Notes: generated from the letters alone by a model not told the origin. A DNA stretch of 64,000 nucleotides from Bacillus gaemokensis (GCF_001590835.1 NZ_LTAQ01000012.1:514925-578924); one strand, 5' to 3'. Shown: positions 30,928 to 41,212, numbered from the stretch's first letter. Numbers and translations: made by a program.

Positions 30928-31806
30928 ATGGGAACTTTCTATAATTTAATGAAAACATACAGCGAATTTCAAAGTAAAGAAGAATTTAATACATATCAGC
31001 AGCAAATTTTAACTCGTTATCAAGCAAATATAAACAAGACGGATTTTTTAGTGATTCGTTTTTTAGGAAAATATGCGATTAATGAGAAGAGAAAAACAGT
31101 TGGTGTTGCTTGTCCATTAATGACAACGATTGCGGATAAGATTGGGAAAAGCATTCGGACGGTGCGGCGCTCTGTTGCAAAACTAGAATAACTTGGGATT
31201 ATTAAGCGAGTGCCTACAAAAGAGCGGCACAAGCGAGGGGGATATAGTGCAAACTTATATGTGTTTCGTAAAGATGCGATTGACCGCATGGATGACCGTA
31301 TGAAAATGACCGCATGTAAAAAGGAGGAGAGTGTAGAAGGGAGTAAGAAGGAAGAGCTGCGAGAAGAAAGGGAAACGATTTATTATAAAAACTCTTTTCA
31401 AATACAAAAGAATAGAATAACGTATGAACTCGATGAAACATATTGTCGTCATGATATTCCAGATTGGTTTGTACATGCGATTGTACCGATGTCACGAAAT
31501 CCGCAAACAATTAATACACTTTGGAGTAAGGTGGAGCTTGCTTATAAAAAGAGTGGTCTATTAGAGCAAGGTGTATGTTTGGAACAAATAACTGTGGATG
31601 AAGATACGAAGGAACAACTCATTCGGCGGATAAAAAGTGTTGTCAGAGCATACAAGTTAGGGGAGATTCGTAAAGATGTTAGGGCTCTTTTGTATAGTAC
31701 GGTGCGAGCACTATTTTGGGATATTGGATTAGAGTGGGGTGCTGCGATCAGAAGGAGTACAAAGGTAACATTATTTGATCCATTTAAAAAAGAGTCATGT
31801 TTGTAG
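30928..31806 (+). pseudogene. Helix-turn-helix gene interrupted by one in-frame TAA
   Basis: The frame from the ATG at 30928 (AAGGGGTGATGAGA upstream) reads through a winged HTH (KIGKSIRTVRRSVAKLE) and then hits TAA at 31189-31191. The same frame continues without another stop for 204 codons as LGIIKRVPTKERHKRGGYSANLYVF and beyond. KLE-x-LGIIKR is the expected helix-turn-helix continuation, so a single substitution (e.g. GAA, AAA or CAA to TAA) broke the gene. Related intact proteins are plasmid-style or chromosomal HTH proteins of the B. cereus group. Readthrough or a sequencing error are alternatives. Confidence 0.8.
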
Positions 31807-31820
31807 CACATGACTCTTTA
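31788..31820. terminator. Bidirectional terminator
   Basis: AAAGAGTCATGT-ttgtagc-ACATGACTCTTT overlaps the end of the broken HTH gene and serves the convergent MFS gene. Confidence 0.85.
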
Positions 31821-31822
31821 CA

Positions 31823-33070
31823 TCAATCAAATTTACGTACAACGGGAACACGAATTGCCACAAATAATACGAAGACAATGACAGCAATTGCACCACTTTT
31901 CATAATCGTTACAATTGGAATACCAGCAGCGAGTGCAAGTGATGTGATTGCATAGGAAAGCGGGATAAAGCCCATGGACGATAGCATGAGCAAGCTCATA
32001 ACGCGCCCCATCATTTCTTCTTTTACAGTAGCTTGAATCATCGCCATTAACGGGACGATTGCCATAGCAATTGTAATACCGTAAAATGCGCCTGCTAATA
32101 ATGCTTGCCAAAGCGATGTACTAAAGTTAATTGATAAGAAGAACACGCCAGATAGCAGCATCATGATGATACAAAACAAGCCGCGTCTACGATTAATGTT
32201 CTTAAGACCAACAATGATAGCACCAATCCCCATTCCTGCACCAACAGCCGCTTCTAAATAACTAAATTGAAGTGAGTCACCATGCAAGACGTTTTTGACG
32301 AATAATGGGAAGCCGACTTGCATCGGACCGATTAAAAATAAGTTTAAAAAGGCACTGCAGATGAGGAATGTTGAAAGAAAAGGGGATTCTTTTACATATA
32401 AGATACCTTCTTTAATAGATGTAAACATTCCTTTGTCTTTATCAGGTTCGACTTGCAGTGTGAACTGGATTTTTTGGACGAGTATGGCGGCGACAATTAA
32501 TAAAAGAATTGTAATCGTAAAGATTGTCTCATAATTACTAAATTTGATGAGAATCCCTCCGAGTACAGGCCCTAAAATGACCGATGCTTGATTCGTCATT
32601 TGTGTAAGTGAATTTGCTTGTGTTAAACGATCCTTTTCTACGAGTTCAGGCAGAATGGAACCGTCCGCTGACCAAAAGAAGGCATCTGCTAATCCGAAAA
32701 ATAAAGCAAACAAAGCAAATGTATATAATGTTACATGACCGACGATGAACCAAACAAGAATCGTTGCTACAAGAATTGCACGAATGATATTTGAGTAAAA
32801 CATAATGTTTTTTTTCGGGAATTTATCTGCCAGAGCCCCGCCAACAATCATAAAGATAAGTCTTGGCACGCTGAGAGCAACAAAGACAACGCCCAGTGAA
32901 GCTTCAAGGTTTAATGTTTTCGCTATGTACCACGTTTGAGAAAAGGTAAAAAAGGCTAAAGCAAAACTTGAAAAAAGAGTAGCTGCCCAGAGAAAAAGGA
33001 AATTTGTATTCTGTAATAACGGCTTCCCGTTTTCCTTTAAAGCAGATTTATTTTGTTGTAGTTCCTCCAT
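31823..33070 (-). CDS. Major facilitator superfamily transporter
   Basis: 415 residues with 12 membrane segments and MFS motif A (VGGALADKFPKKNIMFYSNIIRA, the GxxxDxxxr loop). It belongs to the MFS_3/macrolide-efflux-like group, with ILPELVEKDRLTQANSLTQMTNQASVILGPVLGGIL after TM4, typical of that group. Probable drug or metabolite efflux; substrate unknown. ATG follows GAAAGGAAGCAAT. Confidence 0.85.
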   Translation of the reverse strand: MEELQQNKSALKENGKPLLQNTNFLFLWAATLFSSFALAFFTFSQTWYIAKTLNLEASLGVVFVALSVPRLIFMIVGGALADKFPKKNIMFYSNIIRAILVATILVWFIVGHVTLYTFALFALFFGLADAFFWSADGSILPELVEKDRLTQANSLTQMTNQASVILGPVLGGILIKFSNYETIFTITILLLIVAAILVQKIQFTLQVEPDKDKGMFTSIKEGILYVKESPFLSTFLICSAFLNLFLIGPMQVGFPLFVKNVLHGDSLQFSYLEAAVGAGMGIGAIIVGLKNINRRRGLFCIIMMLLSGVFFLSINFSTSLWQALLAGAFYGITIAMAIVPLMAMIQATVKEEMMGRVMSLLMLSSMGFIPLSYAITSLALAAGIPIVTIMKSGAIAVIVFVLFVAIRVPVVRKFD

Positions 33071-33212
33071 ATTGCTTCCTTTCTATGTATCAATTTTGAA
33101 TGTGTATAAAATCCTATTAACAATCGTTGTATACAGTTTCTAATATTTCTATACTGTACTTTTCAATTGTAGACAATAATAGCACATTTGCCCAGTGGAT
33201 TTTTTAGGGCAA

Positions 33213-33244
33213 AAAACTAAGAAGGTGCGAAAGGCACCTTCTTA
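33213..33244. terminator. Strong hairpin upstream of the MFS gene
   Basis: ACTAAGAAGGTGC-gaaag-GCACCTTCTTAGT; its role may be part of the adjoining repeat. Confidence 0.6.
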
Positions 33245-33400
33245 GTATCCCGCATTAACGGACAGTAAGCCCCTCACCTCAAACTTCAGCGAGAGCCAAG
33301 AAGTTAAGTAGGGGATCAACTGTCCGTAAAAGCCCGATTGGTTCAACTAATAATCCGTGAGGGGATAAAGCCCCCCCACGGATTAAAGTTTCACTTTATA
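33245..33400. repeat. B. cereus group intergenic repeat, strongly folded (bcr1-like)
   Basis: ACGGACAGT (about 33259) pairs with ACTGTCCGT (about 33320) around CCCCT...GGGG, followed by CCCGATTGGTTCAACTAA and a CCGTGAGGGG...CCCCCCACGG hairpin, ending TTTCACTTTATATGG. The last part is shared with 11112-11178. Covers most of the gap 33071-33404; no gene. Confidence 0.75.
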
Positions 33401-33404
33401 TGGA

Positions 33405-33713
33405 TTAGGCTAATGCAATATATATGTCAACTTGCGCATCATTTGGATCAATCGCTCTTTCATCATAGAGCTCAAAGTCAGTAGTGAAAGCACGCTTATT
33501 TTCTTTTGACCAGTTCCAAATGTCTTGCCATGTTTCATAAACAACTTCTGATACGGGCCCTTTACGTGTTGTAAATACCGCATATGTACTAGCGGGTATT
33601 GTAAGAGATGTCATATTTTCGGGTGTTGTTTCTAGGGAAGAGACTGGCATACCGATTGTATATTTATATGTTCCAGTTTCGTCGGACTCGTAATCTGAAT
33701 ACAATGCTATTGT
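33405..33713 (-). pseudogene. 5'-truncated GyrI-like / effector-binding-domain gene
   Basis: The frame encodes the C-terminal part of a bacterial effector-binding (GyrI/Cass2-like) domain: ATIALYSDYESDETGTYKY, GPVSEVVYETWQDIWNWSKEN, FELYDERAIDPNDAQVDIYIA. The domain normally has about 50-60 residues more at its N-terminus, usually preceded by an AraC-type HTH. Here the frame meets a TAA upstream and has only a TTG without a ribosome site, so the 5' part is deleted. Confidence 0.7.
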
Positions 33714-33874
33714 TGCGTTTTGCTTACTATTTCTAGAGATTTAGATAATCTTGGTGAGGAGCTACTGTATTAAAACAGATATTCTAATAAAAGAACCCAA
33801 CAATCTGGAGGACGGTTGGAATTTGAAGAGAGCGTATCTACAGCTTAAAGTTGAAAGAGGATAAATTATAAAAA

Positions 33875-34717
33875 TTATAAATCTTGCAAAAAACGAATGA
33901 ATTTCTTCAAACTTTGTGTTTGCTGTTTTTTACGCTTAATAACAAAACTGATCTCGATTTTTTCAGGTAATTCCTGATAATGAATTGTTTTTTCATTTGT
34001 TCGGCTATATATAATATCTGCTGGGAGTATGCTAATACCAAGTCCATCGTTAACAGCCTGCAGAATGGATTCAAGGGAATCAAATTCCATTATATTTGGC
34101 TGATTAAGGTTACTTGTACAAAACAAGTCTAGTAGCTGATTTCGATATATACAATTCGGATTGCTATTTACAATTAAAGTCTGATTATGCTGCGTTTCAA
34201 GTTGAGCAGTTTTTGGTGAAATGAGTACGATATTTTCAAAATAACTGTAAACGACTTCGAACTGTGAATCATTATAAGAACCACTTAGAAAAATCCCATC
34301 AATTTCTCCATAAGAAAGCATTTCTTGTAATTTGAGATTATCATTTGTTTTTATTTTTACATCAATATTTTTATGTGACTTCAAAAAAGAAGAGAGTAGA
34401 TTAGGAACTTTAACAGCAGAAATTGTTTGAGATGCTCCAAGTGTTAAAGCTTCTCTCCACTTATTAGGATTTATCTTTGATTTAGCTTCATCCATTAAAA
34501 GCATAATTTGATTTGTATAATCTAATAAAACTTTTCCTTGCTCAGTTAACGTTACTCCTCTGTTATTACGCTTTAATAATTTGACGCCTAGTTCATCTTC
34601 TAAACTTTTAATTCGCTGACTTATATTTGGTTGTACATATCCTAGTTTTTCAGCAGTTCTAGATATCGATTGTAGTTCTGCAACATGTTTAAAAATCCAC
34701 AAGTCATGACTGTCCAA
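33875..34717 (-). CDS. LysR-family transcriptional regulator
   Basis: 280 residues: N-terminal winged HTH (LWIFKHVAELQSISRTAEKLGYVQPNISQRIKSLEDELGVKLLKRNNRGVTLTEQG) and a periplasmic-binding-protein-like effector domain ending in ILPADIIYSRTNEKT. It is divergent from the short-chain dehydrogenase gene, with a 21-bp palindrome between them, so it very likely regulates that gene and itself. The start codon lies about 20 bases from the palindrome. Effector unknown. Confidence 0.9.
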   Translation of the reverse strand: MDSHDLWIFKHVAELQSISRTAEKLGYVQPNISQRIKSLEDELGVKLLKRNNRGVTLTEQGKVLLDYTNQIMLLMDEAKSKINPNKWREALTLGASQTISAVKVPNLLSSFLKSHKNIDVKIKTNDNLKLQEMLSYGEIDGIFLSGSYNDSQFEVVYSYFENIVLISPKTAQLETQHNQTLIVNSNPNCIYRNQLLDLFCTSNLNQPNIMEFDSLESILQAVNDGLGISILPADIIYSRTNEKTIHYQELPEKIEISFVIKRKKQQTQSLKKFIRFLQDL

Positions 34718-34734
34718 AAATACATCCCTCCACT

Positions 34735-34755
34735 GATATCATTTAAAATGATATC
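34735..34755. promoter_or_regulatory. 21-bp palindrome, likely LysR operator
   Basis: GATATCATTT-a-AAATGATATC is a perfect palindrome in the divergent promoter region of the LysR and SDR genes. Confidence 0.75.
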
Positions 34756-34836
34756 GGCCTCATTATTCTGTATTATACTCCTCAAATGAACGAAGATACA
34801 ATGGTATCAAACTAGATCAGGTGAGGAGAGTTTAAA

Positions 34837-35577
34837 ATGGATGTAAAAGATAAAGTAGTAATTATAACAGGCGGTGGCACTGGTATTGGAAAGGCTGTTG
34901 CTTTGAAATTAGCCGGTGTAGGAGCAAAAGTTGTGATTAATTATAGTCGTTCAGAAAAAGAAGCGTCAGAAACTGTTAATGAAATTAAACAGCGAGGAGG
35001 TACAGCACGCGCCATTAAGGCAAATGTAGCAAAAGAAGAAGAAGTGAAGGCGATGGTATTTCAAACTGTTCAATTCTTTGGGACCGTAGATGGTTTAGTG
35101 AACAATGCCAGTATAACAGCTCAAATACCTATGGATGACTTAGATTCTGTAACAGATCAAGTGTGGGATTCCCTTTTTAATGTAAACGTAAAAGGGATGT
35201 TTCATTGTGTAAAAGCTGTTGTTCCTTATATGAAGAAACAAAAATCCGGTGCGATCGTGAATATGGGGAGCGTTGCCGGGATAACTGGATTAGGTTCATC
35301 TATACCGTATGCGGCAACAAAGTCCGCCATTCATACAATGACAAAATCATTGGCAATTGCATTAGCACCGGATATTAGAGTGAATTGCATTTCTCCTGGC
35401 GCAGTTCATACGAGATGGTGGTCAGGTAATGAAGCGAAGATGTATCAACTTGCGGGAAGCTTACCACTTAACAGAATTTCAACACCGGACGATATTGCAG
35501 AAGCTATCCTGTTTCAATTGACTCAGGAATCTATTACAGGACAGGTATTTACAATTGATAATGGACAGACGCTTTGA
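34837..35577 (+). CDS. Short-chain dehydrogenase/reductase
   Basis: 246 residues with the classical SDR motifs: cofactor loop IITGGGTGIGKA, NNAS, catalytic Ser in VNMGSVAGI, YAATK with Tyr and Lys, and PG motif NCISPGAVHTRW. The Arg/Ser pair after the second strand (NYSRSEKE) favours NADP(H). It may reduce a keto substrate made known to the cell through the divergent LysR regulator. ATG follows GGTGAGGAGAG. Confidence 0.9.
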   Translation: MDVKDKVVIITGGGTGIGKAVALKLAGVGAKVVINYSRSEKEASETVNEIKQRGGTARAIKANVAKEEEVKAMVFQTVQFFGTVDGLVNNASITAQIPMDDLDSVTDQVWDSLFNVNVKGMFHCVKAVVPYMKKQKSGAIVNMGSVAGITGLGSSIPYAATKSAIHTMTKSLAIALAPDIRVNCISPGAVHTRWWSGNEAKMYQLAGSLPLNRISTPDDIAEAILFQLTQESITGQVFTIDNGQTL

Positions 35578-35636
35578 GATTTTAGAATATTATGTATGAT
35601 GTAATGCAGTTCATAACGATTTTTTATTTATAAAAT

Positions 35637-35683
35637 AAAGAAGGCACAGTTTCTGTTGTAGAAATTATGCCTTCTTTATCATA
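35637..35683. terminator. Bidirectional terminator
   Basis: AAAGAAGGCA...TGCCTTCTTT with an interrupted inner stem, between convergent SDR and yumC genes. Confidence 0.8.
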
Positions 35684-35691
35684 TCTATAAA

Positions 35692-36681
35692 TTAAAACAT
35701 ACTAGAGCTATGCATTGGTTGCAGTTTCGCGTTTGGATCAAAGTAAGCTTTTGCATTGTTTACTGCTGTTGGTGCTTCACCAAAGCCACATGCAATCAGT
35801 TTTACTTTTCCTTCATATGTACAAATGTCACCAGCTGCATAAATGCCAGGAATGTTTGTTTCCATTTTAGAGTTTACAACGATGTTGTTCTTTTGAATGT
35901 CTAAGCCCCAGTTTTTAATTGGACCGAGGGAAGAAACGAAACCGTAGTTTACGATGACATCGTCAACATCAATGACAACTTTCTCTTCTGTTTTCACATG
36001 CTGCAATACAACTTGTTCAATTTTGTCCTCACCAATTAGTTCAACTGGAACGTATGGTGTCGTTACTTCTGCGCGAGAATTCATTAAGGTTTCTACGCTA
36101 TGTTCATGTGCACGGAATTTATCGCGTCGATGAACGATTGATACTTGTTCAGCGATTGGTTCTAACATCATTGTCCAGTCTACTGCGGAGTCCCCGCCGC
36201 CAAATACAACGACGCGTTTTCCAGCGAATTTATTCATATCTTCAACGAAGTAGTGTAAGTTTTTCTTTTCGAATTTTTCGATACCATCTAACTCTAATCG
36301 ACGTGGTTGGAATGCACCGTTACCAGCTGTAATAATGACAGATTTAGAGTAGTGCGTTCCTTTATTTGTCACAAGCTTAAATACGCCATCAGCTTGCTTT
36401 TCAAGCGTATCCACTGCTTCTTCTAAGCAAACAGTTGGTTCGAATTTTTTCATTTGCTCTTTTAAATTATCCACAAGTTCTTGTGCACGTACTTTCGGGA
36501 ATCCCGCTACGTCGTAAATATATTTTTCAGGGTATAGTGCGGACAATTGTCCTCCAAGCTGTGGTAAACTTTCAATGATTTTTACACTGGCTTGTCTCAT
36601 TCCGCCATAAAACGCTGTGAATAATCCAGTTGGACCTCCACCGATAATCGTTATGTCATAAACTTTTTGATTTTCTGTCAC
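35692..36681 (-). CDS. yumC: Ferredoxin-NADP+ reductase, thioredoxin-reductase-like (YumC)
   Basis: 329 residues: FAD motif [48 protein letters not shown] motif [17 protein letters not shown] and [28 protein letters not shown]. It lacks the CxxC of thioredoxin reductases, which marks the YumC-type ferredoxin/flavodoxin reductases. It supplies reduced ferredoxin from NADPH in the cytosol. Start ATG follows GGGGGGAATAAATAG. Confidence 0.93.
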   Translation of the reverse strand: MTENQKVYDITIIGGGPTGLFTAFYGGMRQASVKIIESLPQLGGQLSALYPEKYIYDVAGFPKVRAQELVDNLKEQMKKFEPTVCLEEAVDTLEKQADGVFKLVTNKGTHYSKSVIITAGNGAFQPRRLELDGIEKFEKKNLHYFVEDMNKFAGKRVVVFGGGDSAVDWTMMLEPIAEQVSIVHRRDKFRAHEHSVETLMNSRAEVTTPYVPVELIGEDKIEQVVLQHVKTEEKVVIDVDDVIVNYGFVSSLGPIKNWGLDIQKNNIVVNSKMETNIPGIYAAGDICTYEGKVKLIACGFGEAPTAVNNAKAYFDPNAKLQPMHSSSMF

Positions 36682-37144
36682 TATTTATTCCCCCCATAGA
36701 TGGAATTTTGATATTGATTCCATATATTTTTCATATGTATACGGAAATCCTGCAAATGATTGCACTTTAACATAGATGATAACATATTTCAGTTAAGAAT
36801 ACGTAAGGAAACGACTGAATTGTGTGTAAGCTTGTGCATAGATAGGCGAGAAATGTATAAAATATACCAATAGGAAAATACATGAAAAAAAGGCTTAAAA
36901 ATCCTTGAAAACGCTATGTTATTTTAAAATATTGATAATTCTCTAGGTGCTTGAATTCTGAAATGAAACCGACTAAGATAGGAAAGTATTATGTTAATTT
37001 TTTATGACAAATTTCGTAAGATTTTTTGAATACGTATTGTTATAATTTAGAATGTGATAAATTCCACATTCTTGACAAAATAAGTTTTTAGGAATTTGGT
37101 CTTATTTTTTATTACTATTATATAAAGAAAAGGGTTGTGATTGA
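36682..37144. other. Intergenic region between divergent yumC and ndh
   Basis: AT-rich, no gene. Near ndh it holds TATAAT (37041), an AGAATGTG-N8-CACATTCT inverted repeat (37049-37072) and TTGACA (37072-37077), suggesting a regulated ndh promoter; no Rex-consensus site is clear. Confidence 0.5.
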
Positions 37145-38353
37145 GTGAAAACTCCAAAAATCGTAGTTTTAGGTGCAGGTTATGGCGGGATGATTACGAC
37201 TGTTCGTCTGCAAAAAACATTATCTGTAAGTGAAGCTGAGATTACGTTAGTAAATAACAACAGCTATCACTACCAAGCAACTTGGTTACATGAAAGTGCA
37301 GCTGGCACATTACATCATGATAAAATTCGTCTGAACATTAAAGACGTTATCGATACAAACAAAGTAAACTTTGTACAAGATACAGTTGTAGAAATTAAAG
37401 CAGCTGAAAAACGTGTTATCTTAAAAAATGGTGAGTTAGAGTATGATTACTTAGTAATCGGCCTTGGTTTCGAATCTGAAACATTTGGTATTAAAGGATT
37501 GAAAGAGCATGCATTCTCTATCACTAACATTAATGCAACTCGTCAAATTCGTGATCATATGGAATACAAGTTCTCTCAATATGCGACTGAAAAACGCGAT
37601 GAGTTAGTAACAATCGTTGTCGGTGGTGCAGGATTTACAGGTATCGAGTATGTAGGTGAACTTGCAAACCGTATTCCTGAACTTTGCAAAGAGTATGATG
37701 TTCCACGTGAAAAAGCACGTATCATCTGTGTGGAAGCTGCTCCAACAGCACTTCCTGGTTTCGATCCAGAATTAGTTGAGTACGCTGTAAAACAGTTAGA
37801 GAAAAAAGGTGTAGAATTCCGCATCGGTACAGCAATTAAAGAAGCAACTGAAGAAGGTATTCTTGTTGCAAATGGTGACGATGCTGAATTACTTAAATCT
37901 GAAACTGTAGTTTGGGCAGCTGGTGTTCGTGGTAACGGTATTGTGGAAGAGTCTGGCTTTGAAGCAATGCGCGGACGTATTAAAGTTGATGAGTATATGC
38001 ACGCTCCAGGTCATGAAGATGTATTCATGGTTGGTGATGCAGCGTTAATCATTAATGAAGAGATTAATCGTCCATACCCACCAACAGCACAAATTGCAAT
38101 TCAAGAAGGGTACAACATTGCACATAACTTATCTGTGTTAATTCGCGGTAAAGGTGAAATGAAAAAGTTCGCATTCGATAACAAAGGCTCTGTATGTTCA
38201 TTAGGACATGATGATGCAATGGGTGTTGTTATGGGTAAAAAACTAACGGGCTGGAAAGCTTCCTTCATGAAGAAAGTAATCGATAACCGTTACTTATTCT
38301 TACTTGGCGGACCGTTACTAGTTCTTAAAAAAGGTAAATTGAAGTTCTTTTAA
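37145..38353 (+). CDS. ndh: Type II NADH dehydrogenase (NDH-2)
   Basis: 402 residues: FAD motif [18 protein letters not shown], quinone-side [20 protein letters not shown] motif [30 protein letters not shown] and [11 protein letters not shown]; the C-terminal [18 protein letters not shown] is the membrane-anchoring region. It feeds electrons from NADH to menaquinone without pumping protons. The start is the GTG at 37145 after AAAGGGTTGTGA. Its paralogue yutJ lies about 27 kb away. Confidence 0.93.
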   Translation: MKTPKIVVLGAGYGGMITTVRLQKTLSVSEAEITLVNNNSYHYQATWLHESAAGTLHHDKIRLNIKDVIDTNKVNFVQDTVVEIKAAEKRVILKNGELEYDYLVIGLGFESETFGIKGLKEHAFSITNINATRQIRDHMEYKFSQYATEKRDELVTIVVGGAGFTGIEYVGELANRIPELCKEYDVPREKARIICVEAAPTALPGFDPELVEYAVKQLEKKGVEFRIGTAIKEATEEGILVANGDDAELLKSETVVWAAGVRGNGIVEESGFEAMRGRIKVDEYMHAPGHEDVFMVGDAALIINEEINRPYPPTAQIAIQEGYNIAHNLSVLIRGKGEMKKFAFDNKGSVCSLGHDDAMGVVMGKKLTGWKASFMKKVIDNRYLFLLGGPLLVLKKGKLKFF

Positions 38354-38362
38354 TATATAGTA

Positions 38363-38402
38363 GAAAAAAGCAGAAACGGCTATGAGTCGTTTCTGCTTTT
38401 TT
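38363..38402 (+). terminator. Terminator after ndh
   Basis: AAAAAGCAGAAACG-gctatgag-TCGTTTCTGCTTTTTT stem. Confidence 0.9.
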
Positions 38403-38433
38403 GTGTAATACAAGCTTTTCTTAAACTTCTATT

Positions 38434-38868
38434 TCATCGTACATTTAGTGTATAAGTAGAAGTTCTTTTTGAGCGAAAAGCAACAAAAAACCAAATTACA
38501 TTTGTGATTGATACCGCTGCGCAAAGAATGATGACTCCTAAGAAAGAGGAGGCGTTATAGTCACTTGCGCGTATTATAATAAATACGACTGCAAGTATCA
38601 CAAGATTTACGAATAGCCCCATACCGCAAAGAAAAGCCATGATGAATCGCATTGCCTTCACTCCTGCGATATAAAGAAGTAGAGGTACGATATAAAATAG
38701 TAAAATCATGCCGATTGATTTCCACATGCCTAAAGAGTTAAATTTATTTGCATTAGGTCCTAAATCAGCAAGTGGTGAAAGTGAAATTGCGACTAGTATT
38801 GAGCAGAAAAGTAAGGCAGAAACAAATGTCATAAAGAGAATACTGTATTTCTTTGAGTGATTTGCCAT
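38434..38868 (-). CDS. Four-span membrane protein (DUF5391-like)
   Basis: 144 residues with four hydrophobic spans (FMTFVSALLFCSILVAISL, MILLFYIVPLLLYIAG, LFVNLVILAVVFIII, VIILCAAVSITNVIWFFVAF) and short charged loops. It resembles a Bacillus-restricted membrane family of unknown function. ATG follows AGGAGTCATCATACA. Confidence 0.65.
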   Translation of the reverse strand: MANHSKKYSILFMTFVSALLFCSILVAISLSPLADLGPNANKFNSLGMWKSIGMILLFYIVPLLLYIAGVKAMRFIMAFLCGMGLFVNLVILAVVFIIIRASDYNASSFLGVIILCAAVSITNVIWFFVAFRSKRTSTYTLNVR

Positions 38869-39128
38869 TGTATGATGACTCCTTTCTTAATGAATATTTG
38901 CGGGGGAGCATCCAAAAACAGAGGAAATACTTTGAGATGAGTAGGTATTTATAATAAAGAAATCCCCTATATTCTCATTATATCAAAAATATGGAAAATT
39001 AATATAATAGAATGACACGGAGAAACGTGCGAAATCAGGAAGATTATATAATTCTCCACTTAAAATATAGTATAATATATGAAAAAGAATGAATATTCTG
39101 TTCGTTTGATTGGAAGGGGTTTTACATC

Positions 39129-39635
39129 ATGGGGAAACGTGGGAATGTTTGGCTAGCTGTAAGCGGGCTTGTAACTACAAAAGATGGTCGTTGGCTCTTT
39201 GTTAAGAAGAAATACGGAGGTTTGAAGGGGAAGTGGTCATTACCAGCTGGTTTCGTAAATGAAGGTGAAACGATTGACCAAGCTGTGAAACGTGAAATTT
39301 TAGAAGAGACAGGTATCATTGCACATGTAAAAGGGGTACTTGGCATTCGCTCTGGTGTTATTCGTGATGAAATTAGTGATAATATGATTATTTTTTTATT
39401 GGAGCCAGAAGGAGAAGCGGTTACCGTCCAGGAAGAGGAACTATCTGAAGTGGCGTTTTTACATCCTAAAGATATTGCATACGATCAAAATACTTCTATA
39501 TTAGTTCGATATTTATTAGAGGAGAATTCGGAATCGCTTCTTAAGGTGGATACTACATTAAATCCAGGAGATCAATTTGGTTATACGGCGTACCATGTGT
39601 TTACTGCGGGAGAGAAGGAGATGGGAAACAAGTGA
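39129..39635 (+). CDS. NUDIX hydrolase
   Basis: 168 residues with an intact Nudix box, GFVNEGETIDQAVKREILEETGI, preceded by GKWSLPAG. It hydrolyses nucleoside diphosphate derivatives; the substrate is unknown. ATG follows GGAAGGGGTTTTACATC. Its stop overlaps the yuiB start by 4 bases, so it is cotranscribed with yuiB and probably yuiC. Confidence 0.92.
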   Translation: MGKRGNVWLAVSGLVTTKDGRWLFVKKKYGGLKGKWSLPAGFVNEGETIDQAVKREILEETGIIAHVKGVLGIRSGVIRDEISDNMIIFLLEPEGEAVTVQEEELSEVAFLHPKDIAYDQNTSILVRYLLEENSESLLKVDTTLNPGDQFGYTAYHVFTAGEKEMGNK

Positions 39636-39949
39636 GTATTCCAGTATTACTTATTTCAATGATGTTGTTTTTTATTCTTTTCTTTGGAATTGGTTTTTTG
39701 CTTAATATGATTTTACGTGCTACGTGGGTGATGGTTGTCATCTATCCGATTGTTTGTATGCTTATTATTAATAAAGCGAGTGTTTGGGAATATTTCTCAA
39801 AACCGAAAGAAACATTTTCTTCCTTTGGAACAAGTATATCGCATCTTGGACAAGCTGATATCTTTATTTTATCAACCGGATTAATCGGAGCGATTTTGTC
39901 TGGTGTTATCATAAAAAAATTGCGTCAAAGCGGCTATCAAATGTTTTAA
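39632..39949 (+). CDS. yuiB: YuiB family membrane protein
   Basis: 105 residues, three membrane spans ([60 protein letters not shown]). The start is the GTG at 39632 overlapping the NUDIX stop, with GAGAAGGAG upstream. Position next to yuiC matches YuiB of B. subtilis; function unknown. Confidence 0.82.
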   Translation: MSIPVLLISMMLFFILFFGIGFLLNMILRATWVMVVIYPIVCMLIINKASVWEYFSKPKETFSSFGTSISHLGQADIFILSTGLIGAILSGVIIKKLRQSGYQMF

Positions 39950-40032
39950 TCTCCAGTTTCTTGGGGATTTTTTTTGCATATTTCTACATCGTATGGGGAA
40001 TGACTAACGATGAAGGAGTGTGGAATATTAAA

Positions 40033-40659
40033 ATGTTAAAACGATATGGTATCCGCATTATGATGACTTGTTTACTTGTAGCAGCATTATGTGTGACATG
40101 GCAGGCGCTAACAGGAATCTCTCTACTAGAGGTTGTACGAACATATCAAGGAAACAAAGTGCAAGAAGTACATGCCGCAGAAACCTCAACCCGGGTTGTT
40201 CCGAGTAAAGAAGTGATAAGTGCTTTAGAGCAGGCAAATGAATGGTCTAAATATCGTGTAATGGAAGTCACGGCAACTGGTTATACATCAGGTATAGAAT
40301 CAACTGGGAAAAGACCTGGACATCCAGAGTATGGTATTACATATTCAGGTGTAAAGGCAAAAAGGGATATATATTCTACAATCGCAGCTGACTTACGAGT
40401 GTTTCCCCTGGGAACTATTCTTTTTATACCTGGATATGGATACGGTGTTGTAGCAGATAAAGGCGGCGCTATAAAAGGGAACAGGCTTGATTTATATTAT
40501 GAAACAGTAAAAGAAGTATATAGCCAATGGGGTAAGAAAAATGTAAAAGTGTATGTTGTAAAAATGGGAGATGGAAAGTTAACAGAAGATCAGTTAACGA
40601 TGCTAAACCAAGATGAAACACTGCAGGTGTTTCGTGGTCAATATTTGAAACAGAGATAG
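40033..40659 (+). CDS. yuiC: 3D-domain cell-wall protein (YuiC)
   Basis: 208 residues from ATG 40033: a signal/anchor segment ([18 protein letters not shown]), a linker, then the 3D domain with its three aspartates: [50 protein letters not shown]. YuiC-type proteins resemble the MltA fold and cleave peptidoglycan or muropeptides at the cell surface. The longer frame from 39961 starts in the yuiB terminator region and is not used. Confidence 0.85.
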   Translation: MLKRYGIRIMMTCLLVAALCVTWQALTGISLLEVVRTYQGNKVQEVHAAETSTRVVPSKEVISALEQANEWSKYRVMEVTATGYTSGIESTGKRPGHPEYGITYSGVKAKRDIYSTIAADLRVFPLGTILFIPGYGYGVVADKGGAIKGNRLDLYYETVKEVYSQWGKKNVKVYVVKMGDGKLTEDQLTMLNQDETLQVFRGQYLKQR

Positions 40660-40741
40660 TCTAGTGAGATTAACGCTAGACTTTTTTATTTTGCTGTGTT
40701 CAAAATAAAGAAAAATGAGAGCTATGCAAAGGAGTGGAGAA

Positions 40742-41116
40742 ATGGAAGAGTATCCTTTCGCGTACTATGAGTTCTTTGTGAAATATAATGAAGGGGATTA
40801 TTATACGTGCCATGACTTGCTAGAAGAAATGTGGCTAGAAGATCGTAGTAATCTATTTTTGAAAGAGCTATTGCAAATGGCAGTTGCCCAGTATCATTAC
40901 AGCTATGGAAATGTAAAGGGAGCAAGGCTCATGATGGAAGTCGCGGAACAATATTTGACGCCATATTGCCCTATGTACTGGGATTTAGATGTTAAGCAAG
41001 TTGTGATGTTTATTCAAAGGTGTCGTAAAGTTATTCCTGAAAAGATAGAGAAGGTTTCATATGAAGAAGTTCATACTTTACCACCATTACCTGTACTTTT
41101 TCTATATATGAAGTGA
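40742..41116 (+). CDS. DUF309 family protein
   Basis: 124 residues beginning EEYPFAYYEFFVKYNEGDYYTCHDLLEEMWLEDRSNLFLKELLQMAVAQYHYSYGNVKGARLMM in short conserved blocks: the HDLLEEMW motif and helical bundle of DUF309. The His and acidic residues may bind metal. Function unknown. The ATG at 40742 follows AAGGAGTGGAGAA. Confidence 0.87.
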   Translation: MEEYPFAYYEFFVKYNEGDYYTCHDLLEEMWLEDRSNLFLKELLQMAVAQYHYSYGNVKGARLMMEVAEQYLTPYCPMYWDLDVKQVVMFIQRCRKVIPEKIEKVSYEEVHTLPPLPVLFLYMK

Positions 41117-41212
41117 CAATGAAAATATTTGAAGTGCAAGAGAAGTTAGAATTATCGCATTTTAGGAAAAATACAGTTATAATGAAAATAGAGAAATCTA
41201 GGGGGTCTGAAC

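Noticed and set aside
36900-37144. Rex (redox) operator upstream of ndh
   Set aside because: TTGTGATTGAGTGAAA near the start only partly matches the Rex consensus and is not symmetrical; not reported as a site.
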